Program-made: the position numbers and the translations under genes
Shown here: one piece after another, positions 56,979 to 64,000 of the stretch
How the letters are laid out: each line of letters opens with the position of its first letter
How positions within the stretch are numbered: position 1 is the stretch's first letter
Source: Siphonodentalium dalli
Lineage: Eukaryota > Mollusca > Scaphopoda > Gadilida > Siphonodentaliidae
Reading direction: 5' to 3'
Assembly (NCBI GenBank): GCA_032622095.1
Contig: CP136066.1
Coordinates: 133,329,917 to 133,393,916, forward strand
DNA: 64,000 bases
Notes under the pieces: generated by a model
Told to the model about the DNA's origin: nothing
The model's database searches: none
What the model saw: only the letters and a program-made list of their open reading frames with translations

Positions 56979-58263
56979 TTGTAGTATATAAATGTAGTAT
57001 AATAGGACCATACGCTAGCGCATTAACGAACCAAAGTTAACCATTCACATGAGGGCAGCTGTGGCTTTTAATTTTTTTTTTTTTATCAAAATTAGTTTAT
57101 CGATTCCCTGGTATTCCCACCAAATAAGATTTCCATGAAGCCTGTGTTTCCTGGGGTGATTATCAGTAATTACACTCCGTGCACAACGGTTCGTCGAAAA
57201 AATGGACCCCAATCGTAATTTTGAGTATAAATTAGGCCAATCGTACTTCCGGGAGTCTTGATTGACAGATAGATTATGCATGGCATAAACTTCCAACATC
57301 AAAGTGAAAATATACCTTGTCAAGAGGGGAACGGGAACATTTTTACTGAATTTAAGCAATATATTTCTTGACGCTGGGTGAGCGCTGCGGCTGAGATACT
57401 ATATGGAGCAGCGTGTCCATTTCATAACTGTTCATTTCATTCATAAGGTGAAAATCGATGATGAACAACATGATTGTGTAACTTTCCCCATTGACTGAGT
57501 TTGCCTGAACCTGCATGAATGTATCTTCTGCTTTGTTTCCCTTCGATTCCAGAAAATAGTATGATTATTGATGGATTATCACATGCATGTATGTACTATA
57601 TAGTCTTATGATAACAATTAATTCCATATCAAATATATGTTATTTCATTCCGGACAGTATCGTACAGTACCATATGATGTACATTAAAGGCAGCTCACCT
57701 TCGTACAGTATAGATCGGTAAATTTGTGATGTCAATCTTATTATATTTCACATCATCAATTTCGATCACTTTTCACTAGCCCCGCAGGGTGTATGTAGAC
57801 TGTAGTTACTATAGTGTCGTTATTTATTGTGTCTTATTTTATCAATAAAAGGTAAACTACCCATTACTACCACTACGAATGAACTTACGTTGTAATTCAA
57901 AGTTCATAATTCTCATTTGCAATACCAGTAATCGATAGACAGGTCAAATGATGAGGATGTCAATTGGTTGACTAGACAAAAAATAAATTTCGATGAGCAG
58001 ACACACAGTTAGTGATAATTTATCCATGTGCTAAAATATCAATGTCGGCTAGTAAGTGACTGTAGACAAAACAATTTGAATTATCAGACCGAAGTTAGTG
58101 ATAATGTATTACAAAGCATTCAACAAAAAATCACGTACAGCAGTGCAGTAAACAGCACTTTGTTGATCAGAAAATTGAAAGAGGAAAAGTTGGCTGTCCT
58201 TATTTGGAAATATGAATGTTCATGAGTGGTCAGTGGGGAATCCCTTCATTCCAGAAAAGAAAT
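56979..58263. other. Intergenic or intronic, no confident gene
   Basis: Minus-strand donors GTGAGC at 57668 and GTAAGT at 57889 follow short open stretches (for example IDITNLPIYTV). No convincing acceptor or start was found, and the phases do not join the PPR-like gene. Further exons may hide here. Confidence 0.4.
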
Positions 58264-58524
58264 CTTATTTTCATAAGTATAATACATATTTCCTATTGTA
58301 GACACTTACACACTGAACTATATGGTTACTCTCGCTTTGCGTGTTTGTCCCACGTATAAGGAATCTCTCTTTCCGTTATTTATCAAAACGGTACGATTTA
58401 TCTTGAGTACGGATTTTAATTTTGATAGTAACCGGAAGTGACTTCCTAGACCTCGTTTCAGTCTCATGTCACGTGTATCTCACCTATAAATTGGATTTAC
58501 AGGTAAGATACGATCTTTTTCTCG
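58264..58524. repeat. DIRS family 1 left inverted repeat
   Basis: It is the reverse complement of 63239-63485 with few differences, from the outer CATATTTCCTA to the inner GATCTTTTTCTC. Confidence 0.88.
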
Positions 58525-58560
58525 TTGCCAAGGGAGACGGTGATGCGAGTGCGCCCTGAG

Positions 58561-58670
58561 AGTTCAGTGTGCAAGTGTCTACTATAGGAAATATGTATTA
58601 TACTTACGAAAATAAGATATTTCCTACAGAGACACGTTACACACTGAACTATATGGTGGAATGCGAGCCC
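58561..58670. repeat. DIRS family 1 internal complementary region
   Basis: The first half (GTTCAGTGTGCAAGTGTC to TTACGAAAAT) is the complement of the left terminus. The second half (ATTTCCTACAGAGACACG to CTATATGGT) is the complement of the right terminus. The two halves meet with no spacer. Confidence 0.85.
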
Positions 58671-58759
58671 AGGAGGTGGCCACGAGACTGAGAAGAGAAA
58701 CTAAGAAAGAAAATTGAAAGATAATTGAAGGAGTTGTTGCATGATGAATTAAACTTAAC

Positions 58760-59416
58760 CTAATGAGAAACCACTTGTTGAGCAGCAACCAGCGGCCCTA
58801 AGCGGTAGATGGAGTCTGACTGAGATTGGAGATCTCGAAGATAGAATGAGGCGAATGTGGAAGGTTGTGACCAATATGCGGCCGACATTATATCATGGAG
58901 GGCTACTGAGTTCTGATATGCCCAAGAAGAAGAAATTGCCCTAACCTCGTGCGCTCTGATATTGAGCAAATGTCTGTGGTGAGGAGCAATCTCCTCATAT
59001 GCCATAAGGATGACACGTTTTATCCAGCGAGAAATTGCTCGTTTAGAAATGTCTCTGAATTGAGTGGCGAGTGAAATGAAGAGACGGGACTGACCTCGCC
59101 GTCTGACCTTGGAGCGATGTATGTAAATTTTGAGGGCTCGACCTGGACAAAGATGAGAGTCAGCATCAGGAGGCAATGCTGGAATGCGAATGACTTTGGG
59201 ATATTGAGTTGGAGGTTGAGTCTTTGCTAAAAAAAGAAGCTCTGCAGCAGTGGACGATATCCGGAGATATTCTTCCTTCACTGAAAGGGCATGTATTTCG
59301 CTTACTCGTCTAGCCGATGCAAATGCCAAGAGAAACACTGTTTTGAGGGTAAGATTGGTGTATGAGCATAGATTCAATGGCTCAAATGCAGCCCCCCCCA
59401 AGAAAGGCCCCTCCAT
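58760..59416 (-). CDS. Tyrosine recombinase of the DIRS element (C-terminal frame)
   Basis: This is the catalytic half of a DIRS-type tyrosine recombinase, the enzyme thought to insert the circular cDNA. Visible boxes, in order: SARRVSEIHAL (first catalytic Arg, residues about 35-45), a middle basic region SKVRRRGQSR, HEVRAISSSWA (H-x-x-R, about residue 153) and FASFYLRDL (nucleophile Tyr, about residue 190). The N-terminal part lies in another frame (59374-59640), separated by a frameshift at a C8 tract near 59391-59398. The 218-codon frame is otherwise open, and its first Met is probably not the native start. Confidence 0.82.
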   Translation of the reverse strand: MEGPFLGGAAFEPLNLCSYTNLTLKTVFLLAFASARRVSEIHALSVKEEYLRISSTAAELLFLAKTQPPTQYPKVIRIPALPPDADSHLCPGRALKIYIHRSKVRRRGQSRLFISLATQFRDISKRAISRWIKRVILMAYEEIAPHHRHLLNIRAHEVRAISSSWAYQNSVALHDIMSAAYWSQPSTFASFYLRDLQSQSDSIYRLGPLVAAQQVVSH

Positions 59417-61135
59417 TGAGGCGAAAAGGAGCGGCTGCGGGGCCGAGCTAGAGAAAAGCTAGCGAGTAGATCTGACAACACCTGACATTTACCTATCCAT
59501 GTTAAACCCGCATGACTGAATGTACGGGACAACATTGACCGATAGCCGTAGATGGTAATTGGGGAAAGATTCTTGGTGTCGATCTCCGGCTGTCCCCATA
59601 AGAGACAGAGACGTCGAAAAATCTGTGATTTGAGAGACCATTCGGTCGGAATGACTTTCCCCCAATGGGACAGTCCGTCTGCGATTACATTGAGAGAACC
59701 GGGGATGTGACGAATGAGCAGAATAATTTGGTGATCCCAACACCACTGGAGCAGTTGAAGGGACAGAGCACACAACTGAGGTGAGTGGGTCCCCCCTTGA
59801 CACCGGATATAGCTGACCACTGTGGAGTTGTCTGACAGCACAAGGACCGTTTGATGAGACAACAGATGTTACCAGTGTTTTACTGAACATATCACCGCCA
59901 TCATTTCTTTGATATTGATGTGAGAGGAGGACAGATGACTGGGCCATATGCCCGAAACCGTCTGATGTGTGGGAATCAACACCCCGCCCCAACCTTGAGA
60001 GCTGTAGTCTGTTGTCAGTGTTAAGGTGGGGGATACTGTTGTGAGTGGAATTCCTGACTGTAACCACGGCAGAGAGGTCCACCGGGCAATGTGAAGAGCA
60101 ATTGGCCCGGTGACCGGAATCTGGATCTCCATATGATCGTAAGCCGGACGCCAGTTGGCAAGGAGATGCTGTTGTAGTGGACGCAAACTGGCTCGACCGA
60201 GGTGAATTAAGTCGCTGGCCGCATTGGCCAGACCCAGTAAACGCAGGAAACTGCGAGCTGATATGGAGGTCTGGTTGAGCATCCAAAGAGCCTGATCCTG
60301 TACTATTTCGGCTCTCCGGAGTGGAAGGGAAACAAGATCCATGTTGGTTTGGAAAAACATTCCGAGAGGGGAGTAAACTGGACTTCTCCCAGTTGATGAG
60401 AAATCCCAGGGAGCCCAGAAGGTTGACTAGGACTTTCAGGTCTGTTTCCAGAATTGATGGGTTTTCGTGGTTCAGATATAGATCGTCTAGACAGAAGTCG
60501 CTGTTTGCCGGAAAAAAGCGAGGACAGACTCCATTGTCCGACAGAATACCCAAGGGCTGAGGTTCAGCCCGAATGGGACAGTGCGATATTGGTATATTTT
60601 GCCTCGATACGAGAAGCGGAGGTACCGCCAAAAAGCCTGTTGAATCAATAAATGACTGTAAGCATCCTGTAAGTCTACACTCACCCCATAAGAGTGGGGG
60701 AGGGTCGCAGCTCGGACTGACCTTGGGGTGTCCATAGAAAAGTGTGGCGGGTTGAGAAACCTGTTCAATGCGGACAGAACTATCACCGGGCGGAATTTTC
60801 CATTTGGTTTCGGGACCAGGAACAGTCGGGAATAGAAGCCGGGACTGTTCTGGTTGTACACTTCTTCCACAGCCTGTTTTGTAACTAGTTCGGAAATGAC
60901 TTGATCCAACAATTGTGCCTTGATTTTGTCGGATGGCACTGTGGTCTGTGTTGGATAAGTTGTCAGTGGAGGGGGGGGGGGGGGGGGGGGGGGGGGGACC
61001 GAAAACCAGAAAGAGACCCCTGGAGACTATGTCTTCCAGCCATGGGTTTTTGTGAAACAAAGGCTGCCATGCCTCGGCATGGAGTGAGAGTCTCCCCCCG
61101 ACCACCGGACTGACTACAGGCTGTGGATCTATGGT
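59374..61135 (-). pseudogene. Reverse transcriptase and RNase H (with recombinase N-terminus), broken
   Basis: Pieces in successive frames give one polymerase. A Pro-rich lead at 61135-60999 ends in a C27 tract. RT fingers and palm at 60939-60487 hold RLFLVPKPNGKFRPV, VDLQDAYSHL (first Asp) and FGLNLSPWVF. The active-site box lies in the next frame near 60480 as CLDDLYL, where Tyr is replaced by Cys. The thumb and RNase H follow at 60360-59640: TDYSSQGWG (D), KEMMAV (E), LSDNSTVVSYI (D), NVIADGLSH (D). An in-frame TAA at 59869-59871 interrupts RNase H. The frame then runs into the recombinase N-terminal region (TEWSLKSQIFRRL, ITIYGYRSMLSR). With at least two frameshifts and a stop, it cannot make an active enzyme. 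Confidence 0.85.
60971..60997. repeat. G27 homopolymer inside the polymerase gene
   Basis: Read on the minus strand it is C27, coding polyproline near the start of the reverse transcriptase part. Its length sets the downstream frame. As written, the frame coming from upstream misses the RT frame at 60939. Confidence 0.85.
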
Positions 61136-61136
61136 G

Positions 61137-63179
61137 TCAAAAACGACGTTGAGAGGACCGGTTTTTAGAACCCAATCCACGACTAAAGTTGCCTCGAGCA
61201 GAGAAGTAACCTTTACCTGACTTCCTGGCAGAAGCTGGCTCTCTTTGTGAAGCCGAATATCCTGAAGCCTGTCTAGCATTGTCAACCATTTGATGCGCAT
61301 TAGCTTGAAGCTCATACTGGCGTTGTGCCACTGAGATTGGTTGAGAGGAAGTAGGATATGGAAGGTTAGACGACGACTCTTGGTGAGAATACCTCTGAGG
61401 ACTGGCGAGTCGCACACTCTTGGAGTGTGTGCGCGCCTTTTCAATATATTTTCGCTTCTTCGCACTATAATCCTGGTGAGACAAAGAGCGTGTTTTGGTC
61501 CCATACTGGGCCTCAGCTGCGAGCGTGTCGCGAATGGAGGCTAATTTGTTATTGAACAAATTGGGACTGCCCAATGGTTCTCTTTTGAGCAGATCTTTGT
61601 GGTGTGCTTTGAGAACTTGGTTTCCTCTGAGAGAGGCATCCCTCATCATCACTTCAAGGTTATGATTTGCAAGTACCGCTGTCGACATGGCATGAGATAT
61701 ACACCGAGACAGGACTTTCGATAGATCCTTTATATCTGCAATTCGATCTGGGTGAGCACCCAGATAAATTGCCGAAGAGGAGAGGTCAGCTAATGACAAC
61801 ATTCTGATAACATCCCTATTCAAGAGTTGAATACTCTTATATTGCTGTGGAGTTAAAGAAATATCCTTTGGTATGGATGCACCTACAGAAGCTGCATCCT
61901 GGTCTAACTCGGATGGGCGATCCAATTCGATGGTAGCATCTTCCGTATTATACGATGACCTGTTAAACCCTTGAGAATTACGATTTGCTAAAATCGGTAG
62001 CTTGTCCGAAGATCGGCTAGCGGAATGCAAGTTAGTTTTATTCAGAAGATCATTGTAGTGCTCAAATGTTGATGCCACTAAAGGTGATTGAGGGAGCGAC
62101 CTGGTCACAGAAACCGAAGGCTCACCCAACATGCCATCGACACTTGAACTGATGCGAGGTCTATCTACAACCGTTGGAGTAGGACAGTGTTCGGTAGGCA
62201 GAAGCTTGTAAATCAGATCAACCGTGGATTGGAAATCACGATCCAAAACCTCTGACCTACCGATGTCAGACTGTGAAGACTGTAAAGACCCACAGTCTGA
62301 CAGATTGTGCGCAAAAGCGTCGTCTCCAAAAGCCTCAGACGCCTTGGGGTGCAAGGAAAACGTGTCGCTTTCTACCCCAGCGTCGGAACGACCTGCATTG
62401 CCCTGAACGGACGACATAATACTGGAGGGAGGCCCACTCGGGGAATGGCTCAACCTGGGGATAAAAACCTCGGCATGAGGATTTAATTGACTGCCGGCCG
62501 CTGAAGCGGAAGGCTGATAACCTGAGGCCCAATTCGGAGCCCAGGGTGGAAATGGGGAACCCCATGGCCAAACCGGGGGTGGAAAACCATAAGGTGGAGG
62601 AGCCATCGAACCAGAGGGAACCCCCCCAAATGCAGGTGGTCCCGACCAAGCCGAATATCCTGGCCAAGTAGGAGGATGGGTAGATGCCAACGTACCGGAA
62701 CCCCAAGACAGCTGAGGGGCAGGCAAGGCCTTGTCTGCAGTGAGAGCGTGGCCAGGGGGTCTGGACTTGCTACCGTAATAGGTAGGGCCACTGCCCTGCG
62801 CCGAAGCTGCCGGAGGCCCATCTGCCGGTGTTGATTTGTACGCACGCAATTTGGCAGCTTCAGCACACAGAACCGCTGTCGCCGGTGGGGGACACAATGT
62901 CCTGGGGGTCCCAAGTACCCCGTCTACTCCACCGGACGTTTCCCCACAGACTGATTGTACCGCCGAGGCGTAATCGGGGGAGCGCGAACTGTTCCTGTCC
63001 GAGAATAGATCATGACCAGTTACATTTCTAGGACCAAGTCTGTCCACAAAGCCAAAACATGAACGGACCCAGCTCTTGCAAATTTTGCAACGACTATCCG
63101 GTGAGCACCCAACACATCGAATGCACGGAACATGCTCATCAAACTCTGCTTTTTCCGAGTGACAAATCAAACAAGACAT
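61137..63179 (-). CDS. Gag-like protein of the DIRS element
   Basis: This is an intact 680-residue frame, the first gene of the element, starting at ATG 60 bp inside the right inverted repeat border. It begins with a cysteine cluster (MSCLICHSEKAEF, CIRCVGC, CKICKSW) that looks like a small zinc-binding fold. A long Pro/Gly/Ser-rich stretch follows (about residues 90-250), then a helical domain (about 430-560; QQYKSIQLLNRDVIRML, DLSKVLSRCISHAM) and a basic Ser/Arg/Gly-rich tail (FSARGNFSRGLGSKNRSS) suited to binding nucleic acid. It presumably packages the element RNA. The polymerase frame begins right after its stop codon. Confidence 0.8.
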   Translation of the reverse strand: MSCLICHSEKAEFDEHVPCIRCVGCSPDSRCKICKSWVRSCFGFVDRLGPRNVTGHDLFSDRNSSRSPDYASAVQSVCGETSGGVDGVLGTPRTLCPPPATAVLCAEAAKLRAYKSTPADGPPAASAQGSGPTYYGSKSRPPGHALTADKALPAPQLSWGSGTLASTHPPTWPGYSAWSGPPAFGGVPSGSMAPPPYGFPPPVWPWGSPFPPWAPNWASGYQPSASAAGSQLNPHAEVFIPRLSHSPSGPPSSIMSSVQGNAGRSDAGVESDTFSLHPKASEAFGDDAFAHNLSDCGSLQSSQSDIGRSEVLDRDFQSTVDLIYKLLPTEHCPTPTVVDRPRISSSVDGMLGEPSVSVTRSLPQSPLVASTFEHYNDLLNKTNLHSASRSSDKLPILANRNSQGFNRSSYNTEDATIELDRPSELDQDAASVGASIPKDISLTPQQYKSIQLLNRDVIRMLSLADLSSSAIYLGAHPDRIADIKDLSKVLSRCISHAMSTAVLANHNLEVMMRDASLRGNQVLKAHHKDLLKREPLGSPNLFNNKLASIRDTLAAEAQYGTKTRSLSHQDYSAKKRKYIEKARTHSKSVRLASPQRYSHQESSSNLPYPTSSQPISVAQRQYELQANAHQMVDNARQASGYSASQREPASARKSGKGYFSARGNFSRGLGSKNRSSQRRF

Positions 63180-63238
63180 GTTTGAAACAAGATATATTTA
63201 TGTGAGAGAACTTCCTTAACGTGCTAAGGACCACGTAT

Positions 63239-63485
63239 AAAGAGAAAAAGATCGTATCTTACCTGTAAATCCAATTTATAGGTGAGATACACGTGACACG
63301 AGACTGAAACGAGGTCTAGGAAGTCACTTCCGGTAACTATCAAAATTAAAATCCGTACTCAAGATAAATCGTACAGTTTTGATAAAAAACGGAAAGAGAG
63401 ATTCCTTATACGTGGGACAAACACGCAAAGCGAGAGTAACCATATAGTTCAGTGTGTAACGTGTCTCTGTAGGAAATATGTAATG
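63239..63485. repeat. DIRS family 1 right inverted repeat
   Basis: It is complementary to 58264-58524. It ends at GTAGGAAATATGTAAT before unrelated sequence. A promoter for the minus-strand Gag would be expected in it. Confidence 0.88.
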
Positions 63486-63793
63486 CCAGTCTCTCAAGAC
63501 TTAACAAATTTAAATAGACTCATGAGATTTATCAAAACTGGTGATTATTAAATGGGTCTGGGTTAGTTATTTGGGGTTGTGCATGGTTTCTGTCAGATCC
63601 ACATAGTCGATGACATTATCGATGTCCTGAAATCCATGGGCTTTACCCTTTAGTAGAGTCGCTTATGTCAGATTTTGGGCTCCCGTGGGAAATTCATGAA
63701 CAAATATAGAGACCATGTTCATGAGGCAGTATATGGTCTCTACTTCAGAACAAAATTTGTTAGACCCCCTGGGGTCGCGACTGGGTGGTCTGA

Positions 63794-63991
63794 TGACGTC
63801 ACAAAGATGGCCGCCATGCTCATTTTTTAAAGTTCGCCATTGTTAGATTTCATGATAAAAATATAATTTTGATATAAAATAAATTACAATCCTTTTGTAC
63901 CGTGTATGGTGTGACGCCATGTTATATTTGTATATAAAAATTTGTCCTCTCGATCAAAGATGGCCGCCAAAATGGCGACCGGAAGTGGGAA
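63794..63991. promoter_or_regulatory. Cluster of CRE-, YY1- and ETS-like motifs
   Basis: TGACGTCA (63794-63801) is followed at once by AAAGATGGCCGCC (63803-63815), and again AAAGATGGCCGCC with AAAATGGCGACC and CCGGAAGT at 63957-63986; TATATAAAA lies at 63931-63939. These are the consensus words of CREB/ATF, YY1 and ETS/GABP sites, often combined in promoters of housekeeping and mitochondrial genes. No adjacent coding start is visible, and the region ends at the window edge. A repeat origin is possible. Confidence 0.3.
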
Positions 63992-64000
63992 ATTGATGAT

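Larger units (their letters stand above)
58264..63485 (-). mobile_element. DIRS family 1 retrotransposon, nearly complete but mutated
   Basis: The order on the minus strand is right inverted repeat, Gag, reverse transcriptase with RNase H, tyrosine recombinase, internal complementary region, left inverted repeat. This is the DIRS1 layout: circular integration by a tyrosine recombinase, no integrase and no target duplication. Total length is about 5.2 kb. Gag is open; the polymerase and recombinase need several frame corrections, so this copy should be inactive. The conserved end word CACACTGAACTATATGG is shared with DIRS families 2 and 3 in this window. Confidence 0.88.

Noticed and set aside
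57045-57359. 104-codon minus-strand frame
   Set aside because: There is no domain, and no splice or start context that would tie it to the neighbouring gene.
57660-57790. Possible minus-strand exon ending at a GTGAGC donor
   Set aside because: There is no usable acceptor, stops lie directly upstream, and its phase does not join the first recognised exon.
59489-61504. A 671-codon frame spanning Gag and polymerase regions
   Set aside because: It overlaps the Gag gene out of frame and matches the polymerase only in short pieces (around the poly-C and the CLDD box). It is a patchwork across frameshifts, not one protein.

Overview
The window looks like animal nuclear DNA, most probably from a bivalve mollusc. 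It is AT-rich, its genes are split by large introns, and it is full of interspersed repeats built from a roughly 150-170 bp core that begins with a GGCCATAACTC-type block, followed by an (ACGG)n microsatellite and a terminal hairpin. That is the architecture described for bivalve pearl elements and the BIV160 satellite. No bacterial-type genes, rRNA, tRNA or CRISPR arrays were recognised.

One host gene occupies most of the window on the minus strand. Sixteen exons between 55.75 kb (5' side) and 9.14 kb (3' side) were found from splice sites. Their reading phases chain without a break over 1707 nt, or 569 codons. The product is helical and pentatricopeptide-repeat-like, and the best guess is an LRPPRC-type mitochondrial RNA-binding protein. 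Both ends of the gene lie outside what could be recognised. One exon is a putative 7-nt microexon.

The introns hold layered transposable elements. 0.9-13.2 kb: pearl-like elements of three sequence families (A: GGCCATAACTC core; B: CCAAGATGGC core; C: TTTGACC core), a captured gene fragment inside a B element, a TTAA-flanked element and palindromes. 14.6-15.2 kb: a LINE relic. 16.8-21.3 kb: a TA-flanked element containing a pogo/Tigger-like element, a duplicated 540-bp segment and a family A element whose empty site survives in the sister copy. 21.6-25 kb: a decayed DIRS retrotransposon. 26.4-27.4 kb: an element with an 11-bp direct repeat and a 75-bp palindrome. 28.9-36.0 kb: a DIRS-type element carrying a PIF/Harbinger-like element, which itself carries a TTAA MITE. 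39.7-40.5 kb: a hAT MITE. 42.4-43.0 kb: a 30-bp minisatellite. 45.1-53.5 kb: another DIRS relic, with a hAT element in its right repeat and a family A element inside that hAT. 54.4-57.0 kb: family A elements, one split by a hAT MITE.

Upstream of the gene's visible exons lies the best-preserved element, a DIRS retrotransposon at 58.26-63.49 kb. It has terminal inverted repeats, an internal complementary region, a full Gag-like ORF, and broken reverse transcriptase/RNase H and tyrosine recombinase genes. The last 500 bp hold CRE-, YY1- and ETS-like motifs that could be promoter-like.

All assignments rest on reading the sequence. No similarity search was run.
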